Assembly (NCBI RefSeq): GCF_047663525.1
Contig: NC_092612.1
Coordinates: 1,397,501-1,461,500 of the forward strand
Length of the DNA stretch: 64,000 bases
Direction: 5' to 3'
Source of the DNA: Anas platyrhynchos
Taxonomy: Eukaryota; Chordata; Aves; Anseriformes; Anatidae
Shown here: piece after piece, positions 40,901 through 53,500 of the stretch
How the letters are laid out: the number at the start of each line of letters is the position of its first letter
Numbering within the stretch: position 1 is the stretch's first letter
Notes under the pieces: model-generated
What the model was told of the DNA's origin: nothing
Database searches by the model: none
The model's input: only the letters and a program-made list of their open reading frames with translations
Translations under genes and position numbers: made by a program

Positions 40901-43900
40901 GCCCCAAACCGAGCCAAAAAAACGCTGCCCACCCCCCCCGGGGACCAAAACCCACGGGGATGGGGGTGGTGGGGGGGCTGCCAGCACCACAGCCTCATTC
41001 AAGAGGGGCTGCTTTTTGGGACAAACTGGAAGAAAATGGGCTGGCATCCTACAGGGGGGTGCAAAGGGGACGGGGAGGGGGGACATCCCTCATGGGGCAC
41101 ATCCTGGACGCAGCGTTTGTCCCCAAAGACCCTGTGTGGTGGCCCTAGGGAGGGGAGCACCCCCTTTTTTCCACCTGACCCCACTGTGGGGGCTCCTCCG
41201 TGGGGAGGAGGACCCCTGCCCGGGTGCCTGGCCACTCCTGCCTCTCCCACAGCACCCGGCTGACGGGGCCGTTTATTGCTCGGGGCCGCTTGCCAAGCAA
41301 AAGGAGGAGAGAAGGGAAGGGCAGAAGTTCCCCCAGACAGCAGACAGCCCCGGTGAGCCGGCCAGGAGCGGGACACGCTGCCAACGGAGCTGCTGGCTCC
41401 AAGCAGGACTGGGAAACCAGCCGTAACCCCCCCGGGCAGAGCCAACCCAGGACCAAACCCACACCGCAGACCACCGGGGTCTCGGGGGTGCAAACAACAG
41501 CTCCTGCACCCCGATCCCTCTGCAAGGAGCGTGCTGGGCATGGAACCGAGGGTCCCTGAGCCCTGGCTGCCCCCTGCTGCCCTCCCCCAGCTCGAATCCC
41601 ACCCCCGCTTGCTCTCACCAGCACATCGCTGGCGCCGGGATCTCGTTGCTCCCGAGGCAGAGAGCCAAGCGAAGCGGCCGGGAATAGTTAGCGGGCTGCC
41701 AGCCGGGCCGAGCTGCAGGTGTTGGGCTGACAGCAGCACCTCCCTGCTGCCCGGGGAGGCGGCGGGGGCAGCGCCGAAACTTCTCTGGTTTCCAGCAAGG
41801 AGATCTCCAGGGAGGCTGCCCCTGGCACGGGCACCAACTGGCGAGCGCCGCCGCGGTGGGGACGGCGTGGTGGCTCAGGGTTTGCTTTCGAGGAGCCCCT
41901 GCAGCATCCATCCTGCAGGTCCTGGAGCAATTTGGTGGCTCCGGCACAGTCCAGGGACCCCGCTGCAGTCTCCAGGTGCCGGGATATGGGATGGGCCCCC
42001 AACGTGTCCTGCGAGGGGCTTGGCCAGCTGAGCTCTTTTCCAAAGTGCTGAATTGTGCCGCGTGCGAGGATTTCCACCGCCCTGTGATCGCCCACAAGGC
42101 AGGCTCCAGCCAAGGAGGGAAGAGCAGGGTGAAAACCAGGTCCTAGGGTCGCTGCCCCACACATCATTCTGCTGTCCGACCCGCTGCCCCCTCCCAAAGC
42201 GCCTCGTTGTGGGGATGGCACAGCACCAGCCACCTCCTCGCCCTGAGATGCTGGAGCCAAGAGGTTCAGGCCGTGGTGGGATGCGGTGAAGGTCCTGGGG
42301 TTTGCAAATCCAGAGCCGAGAGCTGCTCCTTGGCCACCCCAAAAAGGGCTCTGAGCACAAGACCCCGGGGGCTGCCTCCTGGCCCCTTTGCACAGCCCCA
42401 CGGCACCCACGGCTGGGGCGGTGCTGGCGTTTCGGGGCGTAGCCGAGCTGGGGTTTGCACCAGGTGGCCCTTTGCTGCTCGCAGAGAATCCAGCCCCTTG
42501 GCAGGCTCTGAAATGATCCCAAGCCCCCCCTGCTTTGTTATTAAATCAAATCCATCTGGCCTCGACCGCGACGCTTGTTATTCGAGATCCCTCTCGAGCG
42601 GAGCTGGGATTAGCTGCCGGGCATGGGGGGATTCTCCCTCCCTCTCCCACCCGCTCCGGCCCCTCCTGCTTTTACTCTTTTGTGTTTCTCCACTTCTTGG
42701 AGGAGCAGGGGGAGGCGCAGGCTCTTAAGGCAGCTTTTGTGCAGCACTGGGGTCCCCGCGGGACCATTATTGCCACCGAGCTCCCAGCGGGTCTGGTCGG
42801 GACGTAATTGCCTGCACCCGACCTACCTGTGTGGGGGGCAGCCCCTGGCCTCGGGGACACCCCAAAAAGGCTGACCTAGGGCTTTGTCCTTGCCACCTGC
42901 TGTCCCCACTGCTGAATCCATGCAGCCTGAACCCCGGCAGGGCCACAACCTCCACCGAGGCAGCCAATTTGCGCTGCTCTCTCAACCTAAATAAGTGCCG
43001 GGGAAGTGCAGCCGCTGCTGGCACGACGCAGAGGCTGGGACACTTGGTTTGGAGAGCCTCGTGCCTTCCCGCTGCCATCCTGGGGCCAGCGGTGGCCAAA
43101 ACCACCAGGCAGGGACGAGGTGACAGCACGTCTCTCCCCAGACCCCATGGGGACCCCTCAGTGGGCGCCAGGATCCCCCCAGCACCGAGCTGCCAGCAAA
43201 ATGCCAATTAGTGCAAGAGCTCGGCCATGGGCTGCTGCTTAATGAAATGGGGGGGGCTTGGGCATCCCCCTGCCCTGCTGCGCTCGGTGGAATCCCACCT
43301 GAAACCCGGAATTAATGCACTAATTAGCAGCAGGTTCGTTCGCTCGTGGGTCACGCACGCACACATGACCGATGCTACCGCACCAACGCTGCTCTCAGGA
43401 GGATCCCCAGCATTTTGGAGCGACATCTGCACCCCGTAGGAACTTTTTCGTGGTGTGAGGGACCGCTCGGTGACAGTGGCGGTGCTGTCACCATCGCTGG
43501 GGAGCCCCAGATCCCCTCGGGGTGCCGCCAGCCCGCTTCGGGGGCGGCCGGGAACACGTCCACTTGATGTGCCTGAAAAGCAGCATACATCTCCCCGTTG
43601 CTATGGGAACCCTCCTTTTAAAGCAAATGAATAATAATAATTAACACGATCTATTAAATAATAGTAATAAAGGCGTTGGTTAATGACTTCTAATTGGGAA
43701 AGCACCCTTAATGACAGAGGCTGGCTCCGTGATCCGCCGCAGGATCGCCCACCCCAAGGGGAGCCCGGGCTGGGGCGAGTGCCCTCCGCGGTCAGCCTGC
43801 AGCGGCAGGAGCTTAGCAGGATTCGGCGAGGATCAGACACTTATCTGGATAATGAGGATGTCTAGACTGATAAGAAGAAGGGTTAAATTGGCTCAGGGCC

Positions 43901-46900
43901 TGATTCTGCCTCACCGTGCAGCCTGCGGGGTGCCTGAGAGTCAACTGGGGGGCGAAACGTGGACGGGTCCTGCGTGCCCTGTCCTGTTCCTTGGCACCTG
44001 GGCTGGACTCAGCCCTTTTTCCTCCCCTTTTTTAAGCCCAGGAGGCAGGGGCAATGCCAGGAGCCTGAACCCTGGCAGGCAGAGGCAGGACAAAGACTCT
44101 GACACCTTGAACGTGCTCTAAATTGCTTTTCTGCACTCTCATTTTTCTGTCTCAGGCATCCCCTCACTCTCCGTGGAGCAAACCCACGGGCACGGACTTG
44201 CATGAAACTCAACAGATTTGGTATCTCCAGCCCTCTGCCAAACTTGGCTAAGGCCAGTCCGGAGGTTCAGAGGGGGAGGACAGACGGACAAAGCAGGGAT
44301 CTGGTGGCCTCCCCAGGAGACCACCCCAAAACCCGCTGTGAGGTGCTGCGGGAAGGACCTGGGGCTGCTGAGAGCAAATAAAAGCAAAGAATGGATGGGG
44401 TCACCTCTTGGTTAGCGCCAGGAACACCAAACCAAAGCTGCAGCCCCGAGGGCAGTGGACCTGCCTGGCTCATCCCCACAACAGCGTGCGGTGAATCTCA
44501 CCGCGAGACTAAAATTAATAGTGAGGGGCAGAGCTCCCTAGCACAGCATCCCTGGCAAGGAGGCATCATGAGGCGACACCCGCCTTGTCTCTGGCATGAC
44601 GTGGAGAACAGTTTGGGTAAAGATTGGAGGGGAGAAAGAGAACGGTGCCCCTAGATGAAACCGGAGTGACACCGCTTGGCTAGGGGAGTCCGGAAAATCT
44701 GGGAGCGTGGGCTCGATTGCTCAAAGAACTCCAGGATCAGGCACGCTGCTGCCCGAGGTTCATAAACTGCTTCGGTTACAGGTAAGGAACAAGATTAAAG
44801 GGATTTTTTTTTTTTTTACATCTCTTTAACTTTGTGTGTTTGAGAGTTTTGTGAATAATTAGTGTCGTTGCTTTCGAGCACAGGCAGTGGGGATGAGACA
44901 CCGATCTCTTGCTGCGTGCCAGGATATCCAAATCCAACCTTCTGAGCTCTCTGTTGGCCTTGTTTAGGCCAAAAAAGTGACTGCAGCCAGCCCCATCACC
45001 CTCACGCATGCTCCTGAAGGGCAAAGGGACTTCACTGCACCTTACCCTTTAGCAAAAACCTTCCCCATTTCCATTGTCCTCGAGGCTGGAACCACGGCAC
45101 GTTGCCCCCCCGTGGGCACACTCGCCGCAGAGTGTCACATTTGCCACGGTGACGGGAGACGGGTGAACCCCCTCGGCCAGGGCTGATGTCCTTCTGCAGC
45201 AGATTTCCTGGCCAGAAATCCCTCTGCATGCACCACGCAGCTTGACGAGCCAGATTTGCTGGGCACACGCAGACCATCTGTCCGGCACGCGGTTTTTGGG
45301 ACCAACACGGCCAGGACGCATCCGACCACGGCGGCACCGGGTGCCTGGTAGGAGCGCCCGCGTTGGACCTGCCCCACTACCCCTTCTTGCAGAAGGTGGG
45401 GGTCCAACGGGAAGAAAAACTACTCCTTGACAAACACAAACCACATTTCTAAGCAGCAGGAATATGACAGAACGTGACCCTGACACTGAAAGACCCCCTA
45501 GGTCCCAAATCTAAGAGCACCGAGATCTCCACTTGAAAGCGTTGCAACAAACTTAGGGCGTTTTTTTCCAAAAACCTCGTGTCCAGAAGTCCAAAACCTC
45601 AACTCTTACAAGCACAAGCAGTCCTGCAAATCACTCAGCACCAGCAGTGCCACCACCAGATTGTGCCCCTAGCTTAGCGCTCCATCTGCAGCCAATATGC
45701 TGAGCTCTTAACCAAATTGAGGGTTTTTTTTCAATCCGGTCTCCCGAGCCTGATCCCATGGCCGTGGACTCAACAAAACCAATGGACTTCAAGGAGCTTT
45801 GGAGCAGAGCTTTACAGTAATTTACTTATCTCACAGAAGAGCTTAATTAACAAATGTTTGCAAAGCACTTTAGGATCCCTGCACGGAGGGAGAAGAGAGC
45901 TTTTGCTATGGGGCCGGTCTAGAAAGCAAAAGGGTTTGCGATGGGTACGCGGCGCCCCGCAACCACCGCAGCTCCGGCACACGGGGAGGTCTCGCGGTGA
46001 AGGTTACCAGCGCCAAATCTTTTCCAGCAGCTGCCATCCCACAAACACCTCTTTCCCCCAAAACGCGGGTATATTTGAGGAGAAAAGGGATGCAGGGCTG
46101 GGAAGGGGAAAAACTTGGTTTCTTTGCCGCGCTTGCTCTTGGCGATGAACGTCAGTCGCCGTTTTGCCTGTTTGCAGCCAACGGCAGCTTTATTCCTGCC
46201 TGCCACGAGGCTTTCTGTGACACGCTGTAATGCCCACACTCCCCCCTGGCATTTCTGGCATCAGCAGCAGCTGCACTTTGCAGTTTCTGCCTTTTTTTTG
46301 GGTATTGTTTTGCAACCCATCGCTTAGGAAAGGCGCGAGGCGCACGACACCGCCGCCGATCCCCACCCCTCCGCGCGGCACAGCCTTCCTGGTTGTGGCT
46401 CATCCTCTCTTCCCTGCCAGTCATTGAGGGATGAGGAGTTTAAACCGCTCGGACGTACCCACTTTTGAACTAGAAACACCGTGCGGCTGCCAAGGGGAAG
46501 TTTGCAGAGTGCCGTAACCGTGCACGGTCCACACCCGCAGCAAAACGCCCCAAGTGTGCAACCCGGAGCAGGAAAATTCCTTCTTACGACGACGCCAACA
46601 TCCCCGTCCTGGGATAGGAGCTCTTCCAGCTCATCGAGGCAGCTCTAGAGCCCAAACTTGAACCCGAATCGCTATCAAAACCCAGCCGCCCCAGAGGGCA
46701 GCAGCGCCAGACGGGAGGTAAGATCATTCCTAAGCAGCTGATATCACCGGGAGGAGGATCAAAGCCTTGGTCGGAGCCCAGCTACGCCCCCAAAATATTG
46801 TACGAACCCAGCAGCGCGGCTATCAGGGACCCATCAGAATTAGTCATGGCCCACGGTGCCAATTCTCGCAATTTTGCTGCGAGCGTTCGTGTTTGTCTGA

Positions 46901-48436
46901 AATTCCCAGCTCCGTGAGTCATGTGGATATGTGCGAGTCGGAATTTTTCATTTTTTAAAGCAAGTTTCTAGACCCTGTGGCTGTGCAGAGAAGCGAGGTG
47001 ATGTAATTCAAGTGAAATCTGGAAGCCCTGGGAGAAGGTGAGCGAAAAGCGGCCCATATTCTCCATTTTTACGCAGTCACACAACTTTTGAGCTAGTTTT
47101 ATTATTTCTGGGCCTGTCGGCGAGCTCGGAGCTGGAGCTCTGCAGTTCTACCTTTGTGTTTGTTTTTCTTTTTTTTTTCTCTTTTCACTTTCTGACTTCA
47201 CTTTCTGACCTCAAAGCTACAGGACAGAACCTAAAATGGAGGTTGGAAGCACACCGGTGTCCCTCAAACGATGCGGCGCCCCCAGGCCAGGCACCGCCAC
47301 CGCCTTCATGAACGGGACCAAACTTTGACGAAAATCCAGACAAAATGTAAATTACAGGACAAAATACACATTCCCAACCAGGCAATGCAACGTACGGGTG
47401 TTTGTGCATGTGGACGCACGCGTGAACCCACACCTGTGTGCGCACAAAGCACTTTGTATCAAATCCCATTCCCACTTTATGGACTTTTTTGGGGTAAATG
47501 CTCACCCCTCGCACACTCGCTTCCCATATCTGCACCTTGCACGCACGTGTGCTTAGGCAGTCTCACGCCCAACCTCACCGTGGGTTGTTAGGTGTGTGAG
47601 TGAGCCATACCTGGGGGCGGGTACGGGGACACCCACGGCCACCAAACGCCCACCTCGACCCTCTCCAGGCCACGCGACGTGCACGGGGCTGAGCCAAACG
47701 CTGCCGTGCGTGCGCAGGATGAGCCCCCCGTCCAGCACCCATGTGGGACATTGCCCACCAGCAAACGCTGCCTCTCGGACGAAGGAACCCCTCCCCGAGC
47801 TGCCAGACCTCAACAAATCCCAGCACCGTGCAAAGGTTAAAATAAAACACGAGCGACTCAGGACGCTGCTCCACACTCGTGACTGAAAGGAGACGCGCGA
47901 AATGCAGCAGCACGAGGTGGGGTTTTTCTCTTCTTAGCTCTACTTTTTTGCTCTTTTTTTTTTTCTTTTTTTCAGAAGCTCGCAGCACGGATGCCAACAC
48001 CTCCAGCCCCAAAGCTGCTTTGTCGCATGTCCTGCAACGAAGGGAACCTGCCCCAGCCCCTCCTGCGCTGTCCCAGCATCTGCCCGACTTCGCGCTGCGG
48101 TTTTTGGGGTTGAAAAGGGAACAAAAGCAAATCACCCATTCCCAAAGTGCCTGGGCAAAGTTGCCGGGAGAGCTCTAGCAACACCTTACCGTCTGAGTCA
48201 CTGGATGAGACATTTCCTTGTGCTGTGTGCCCCATCTGCTTAGTTCATCTGCAAGCTGAGCTCTTCTGCTGGAGACCCAGAAAGAGAGACGGGGAGGGGG
48301 GGGGGGGGAAGAGAGAAACCTCGCGGCGAGGATCGGAGAGCCGGGGAGAGGAAAGCAATGCAGAGTGGGATACGGGGAGAGGGAAGGGGGAAGAAAATTC
48401 CTGCCTCGGTGACAAGGCACCAGTGCCACCATCCAT

Positions 48437-48484
48437 ATCCATCCATCCATCCATCCATCCATCCATCCATCCATCCATCCATCC
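48437..48484. repeat. (ATCC)n tetranucleotide microsatellite
   Basis: About 12 uninterrupted ATCC units. Confidence 0.97.
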
Positions 48485-48834
48485 GTCGCGCCGCAGCCGT
48501 CGTCGCCTCTCGCCAGGGCTGCGGAGCGCGGTGTTGGCGGGGCTTGGGGTGGGGGGGGGGTTGAGCATTGTCTCTCCCCAGCGTAAGCTCGTGGCAATCC
48601 CATTTCATGGGAGAGAGACATCTGGTTTGATTCAAGAAGAAAAGGGGAAGAGGGGAGAAAGGCGCACACACAACACACACAGAGACGCAGGGCCCAGCCC
48701 CAGCCTGGCTGGCGGGGAGCTGAAAAGCTATTTTCAATGCTTCCCGGCGCTGAACCGCTCCTCATTTCAATGAGAAAAGGGAGAGGAGGAAGAAGGGCTG
48801 GCCCCTGGCTCGCCCCCAGCAGCCCCACTTGCCG

Positions 48835-49020
48835 GGGGGGGGCTTTGCTGGGGCTGGGGAGGGGGATTTGCTGGGGGTTGGGGGGCTTTGTTGGGGTCTA
48901 GGCAGGTTTTTGGGGGCTGGGGGGCTTTGTTGGGGTCTAGGGGGCTTTGCTGGGGTCTATGGGGAGGGGGGTTGCTGGGGTCGGAGGGGGCTTTATTGGG
49001 GTCTGGGGGTTGGAGGCTAA
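48835..49020. repeat. G-rich ~20-bp minisatellite upstream of MEX3A
   Basis: Repeats of a unit like GGGGCTTTGTTGGGGTCTA run on the plus strand. Multiple runs of four to seven G make it strongly G-quadruplex capable. It lies about 1.1 kb upstream of the MEX3A start codon. Confidence 0.9.
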
Positions 49021-49499
49021 GAGTGGAGGCTCCGGAGGCTGAGCCCCAGCGCTCCCCGATGTGCTCGTGCGGCACCAAAGCCTCGGGGGTCCGGAACCCC
49101 GCGCCCCCCCACCCCCCACCCCCGCCCCCTTTTTCCGTGCCCCGTCCCCCCCCAAAAAAAAAAAAAAAAAATTAAAAAATCCCTCCAGGCTCCCAGCCCC
49201 ACGCCGTGCCCCCCAGCACCCCCGTGGGTTCCGCTGGGTCGCCAAATCCCCCCCAAAAATTCCCCCCCATAAGGATGCGGCTCCCCACGCCCCCCCCATG
49301 AATTCCCACGCCCCCCCCTTTCCCCTCGGGACCCCCCCCCCGCCCCTTCCACGCGTGCCCGGGGGACTCCCCACGCCGTGTGCGCGTCCCCCGGGGGGGG
49401 CCAGCGAGAAACACCCCCCTCCTTTAACCCCCCCACCTTATCCCTTTCCCACCCCTGCTATCCCCACGCACCCCCCCCGTGCTTTTTCCCACCCGCTCC

Positions 49500-50054
49500 C
49501 CATCCACGGAGCTCCTTTGGGGGGGGGCGTGCGAGCAGGGCTCGGGGACTACATCCCCCAGCAGGCCGTGGGCCGGGGCAGGCTCCCGCTGCGCCCAGCC
49601 GCCTTCAAACAAAAGAGTTTTTCCCCCCCCCATCCCTCCATCCCCCCCCCAACTCCCCCCCTCCGGCGGGGCTCGGCGCCCCCCGGCCCCTCCGAGCACC
49701 GGCGGCGGCTGCGAGCCGGGGGCGGAGGCGGCGGCGGGGGGACCCCGGCGGGCTTGGAAGTGCCTGGGCTCGGGTTACAGAGAGAAAAGGGGCTTGGCCA
49801 GGCGGAGGGGAGGTGGGCGGAGGGTCCTTTTCTCTCTCTCTGCCTTTTTTTTTTTTTTTTTCCTTTTTTTTTTTTTTTTTTTTTTTTCCCCTCCCGAGCT
49901 CTTTGTGTGTCCCCCCCCCCCCCACTCCCCTCCTCTCTCTCTCTCTCTCTCCCTCTCCCTCCTCTCCCTCTCTCTCTCTCTCTCTCTCACACCCCCCCCC
50001 ACCCTCCCCAACCAACCACCACCACCCAACCCCCCTCTCAAGTCTTTGTTAGCC
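49500..50054 (+). promoter_or_regulatory. MEX3A: MEX3A CpG-rich promoter region and 5'UTR
   Basis: The block around 49640-49800 is CpG-dense. It is followed by long T-runs (49845-49887) and CT repeats (49930-49990) leading to the start codon. No TATA box is evident. The exact start site cannot be placed. Confidence 0.5.
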
Positions 50055-50278
50055 ATGCCTAGCCTGGTAGTACCAGGGATAATGGAAAGGAACGGGGGTT
50101 TCGGCGATTTAGGCTGTTTCGGTGGGAGCGGCAAAGACAGAGCGCTGCTGGAGGATGACCGGGCGCTGCAGCTCGCTTTGGACCAGCTCTGCCTGCTGGG
50201 GCTAGGCGAGCCTTCCTCCTCCTCCTCCTCGGCCGCCGTGGTGCTGGTGGAGGACAGCAACAACAACAACAATAACCC

Positions 50279-50311
<33 letters not shown>

Positions 50312-50538
50312 CCCGCCGCCGCCACCGCCGCCGCCGCCGCAGCAGCCGCCGCCGCCGCCTCCTCCTCCGCCGCCCCCGGCCCCGAAGGGTCCCCCGGTTC
50401 CCAGCGCCGGGGCGGCGGAGCCCAAGTTGTGCGCCCTCTACAAGGAGGCCGAGCTGAGGCTCAAAAGCAGCTCCAACACCACCGAGTGCGTGCCGGTGCC
50501 CAGCTCCGAACACGTGGCTGAGATCGTGGGGAGGCAAG
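50055..50538 (+). CDS. MEX3A: MEX3A exon 1 (coding part)
   Basis: The exon has 484 coding nt ending CAA G|GTGAGA inside the KH1 GXXG loop. It contains ten pure CAG codons at 50280-50309 flanked by CCG-rich proline codons. Confidence 0.97.
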
Positions 50539-53500
50539 GTGAGAGGAGCCGGGGGGGGGGGGGGAGCCGGGACAGGACCCCCCCCCGGATGGCCACGATC
50601 CCCCCTTGGTGGCCAGGACGACCCCCACTGATAGCCAGGATCCCCCCCTTGATAGCCAGGATCCCCCCTTTATGGCTAGGACCCCCCCTTTATAACCAGG
50701 ACCCCCACCCCTTTATAGCTAGGATCCCCCCCTTTATGGCTAGGATCCCCCCTTTATAGCTAGGATCCCCCCCTTTATGGCTAGGATCCCCCCTTTATAA
50801 CCAGGACCCCCACCCCTTTATGACCAGGACCCCCCTTTTAGCCAAGGCCCACCCCCCTTTACAGCCGGGACTCCCCGACTTTTCGGCCAGGACCCCCCCA
50901 CTTTTTGGCCAAGCCCCCCTTTTCTAGCCAGGACCCCCCTTTATCACCAGCACCCCACTTTATGGCCAGGACCCCCCTTTAGGACCAGCACCCCCGTTTC
51001 TGGCCAGGACCCCCCCTTTTCGGCCAGCACCCCCCTTTTCGGCCAGCACCCCCCTTTTTATCCAGGACTCCCCTTTTGTCGGGAGGCACCGTGCAGCACC
51101 CCCCCCACCCCCTTTTCCCCCTTTTTAGCACCGGGACCGCCCCGCTTAAAAAGGGGGGGGGGGACCGCGAACTTCCCCCCCACCCCCCCACAAAGCTTTT
51201 CCCCCTGCCATTGTCCGAGCCGAGCCGGGCCAGCCCCGAAGGGGGGGGGGGACAAAGGGGAAGGGGCGACCCGGGAGCACCCGGGCACGGCGGGGAGCCG
51301 GGGCTGAGCCCCCCCCCCAAGTCGGTGGAGGGGTGATGGGGATGCCCACGCGTGTCCGTGTCCCTGCGCCCCTGAACCCCAAAAAGGAAAAAGCGGGGCT
51401 AAAAGCAGCCGGGGGGGAGGCAGGGGGTCGTGGCTGGAGCGGGGAGAAAAAAATCCCCTTTGTTGGGCTCGGCGTGGAAGCGAGGGGGTGTGGTTGGGGA
51501 GGGTTTTGCCGGGCCGGGCGGCAGCCCCCGGGCCTAACGAGGCCCCCAGGAGAGGATTAAGGAAAGTTGAAGTCGTCCTGGCACCGGGGGGGGACAAGCG
51601 GGGACCCCGCCATGGGACGCGACCCCCCGTCCCGAGTGGGGTGTCCCCGTCCCCCCCTTGGCATCAGCCGCCGAGCGCCCGGCCCCGCTCGGTGACAGTG
51701 ATGCTTTTGTTCTCCTCGCGGCTCTGTTCGGAGCGAGGTGGAATGGAGGAGGGCTTTAAAAATTATATATATATTTATTTTTATATATATATATATATAC
51801 ACACACACCACACCACACCCACTCTTAAGTCACCCCTCGCCCACCGCTCCGGCTCCGCGAGTGGGGGGCGCAGGGGGCTCGGCGTGGGGCTGGCGAGAGA
51901 AGTTTGTGTTGCTTGCAGAAAGGGGGGGGGGGAAAGAAATAATAATAGTGTGGCTAAGTGGGATTTTTTTTTTTCTCTCTCTCTCTCTAAGCAAGTAACT
52001 TGACGCTCTGGAAGTGTGACGGGCAGAGACTGCGGCTCCACATCCAGATGCTTCCTCTTGGGTTGGGGATTGAAATTGCTTGAGCTGGGAGGTTTTTTTT
52101 TTTTTTGTTTGGTTTTTGGAGCCCTGCTGCTGCTGGGGTGGCAGAGGGGAGCTTGTGGGGGGGTGGGGGGACACCCGTATGGGTGAGGCCGCTGCCACCA
52201 GCCGGGGACCCGAGGGGCGCGAACGGGCTGATGGCCGCGCGTCGCTGGGCTGGAACGCGAGCCGGGAACAATGGGGCCTCCGGTGGCTCGGCTCGCCCGG
52301 GGACGAAGCCGGGGACGGAGGGGGCGTGGGGGCCACCGTGCGCTCCCCGAGCCCCCTGAGTTGGTGGCGAGGTGTCCTGCTTTGGTTTCCGTCCCCCCCC
52401 ACCTCGTGCCAAGGGCTGGGGTAGGGGCGAGGGCACGGCCGCCCACCCGGGCAGGGGGTTTGGCAGCAGCCCCGCGCGGCGGGGGCACGGCCGTGGAGAA
52501 TCAGGCCCCCTTTGTTCCCTAAAGTTGGGAGACAGACGGGCGGCGTGGGGGGGGGGGAGACGCTGGGCGATGCAGGAGGTGCCCCTGCTGTACCCCCCCC
52601 TCGGCCTCGCTGCTGCCCTGACTTCAGGTGCGAGGGTATTTTTTTGGGGGGGGGGTTTGCTTGGCGGGCAGCGGTGTGCGCGGACATGGAAAACCTGGGT
52701 TTCTTCCACCATTTTTCGTGTGCGTGAGGCTTTTCCCACATCTGGGAAGCGTTAGCGGCCGGAGCCCTGGCTGGGTCAGGCTGCGCCCCCCCAACAGGGC
52801 TCAACGGGGCCGGATCCCGTGCGTGCTGGGACCCAAGGGTGCTTCGGCACAGCCCGGGCATCCACAGCTCTGCGCCCCAGCAGCCATCCTGAACCCCGCC
52901 GGTTATTTTCGGAGGCCTTCAGCCGTGTCTCCCGGGTCTGGTTTTGTCGGGAGGCTGGGCTGTGCCGGCCGCCTCGCCGACGTAGCTGGGTGCGGACGCT
53001 GCAGGGACCTGGCGCCATCCCTGGGGGCCAAATCCTGGCCCACGCTGGGGGGCTCAGCACCCCCCCTGGGGGATGCTGCAGATGGGGAGGGGGGAGCTGG
53101 CTCTCGAGGGAAGTGAGTGGTGTGAGGGTACTGGTGAATGGGGCGAGGAACGTCTCGGAAAAGAGGAGGGTAACAAAAAAAAAGTGTTATTAAAATAAAA
53201 ATCGTATCGGGGCTTTGATGGGTAACAGGGTTGAGCGTTTTCTTTAACTTGGTCTTTTTTGATCCGACGAGCCGCGCCATTCGTGTTATCGCAAAATGTT
53301 TTCCACCTCTGGAAGTGTAACTTGCTGGCATGAGCGCACGCGAGCGGCCTGGACCTGGGCACGGGGGGGCCCTTGGTGTGCCTCTGGCCTTGAGATTTCC
53401 ACCTGCTCCAAAACCGCCCTGTGCGTTGCTGGAGCTGTGTGCAGGCACCTGGGTGTAAATGGGGCTCAGCCCCGGGTGTTTTACTTGGGATGGACGCAGG

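Larger units (their letters stand above)
34917..49490. other. LMNA-MEX3A divergent intergenic region
   Basis: About 14.6 kb lie between the two divergently transcribed genes. I find no exon series or conserved protein in it. It contains two AP-1 sites near 35.9 kb, AT-rich islands at 37.61-37.80 kb and 43.59-43.90 kb, a CATC tetranucleotide repeat at 48.44 kb and a G-rich minisatellite at 48.84-49.02 kb. The remainder is GC-rich unique sequence. Confidence 0.7.

Noticed and set aside
44690-44790. Possible exon ending TTACAG/GTAAGG near 44782
   Set aside because: It is a lone splice-like string with no open frame resembling a known protein and no partner exon.
49479-50054. In-frame upstream extension of MEX3A exon 1
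   Set aside because: It translates homopolymer tracts (Pro, Phe, Ser-Leu runs), whereas the conserved family N-terminus starts at 50055.
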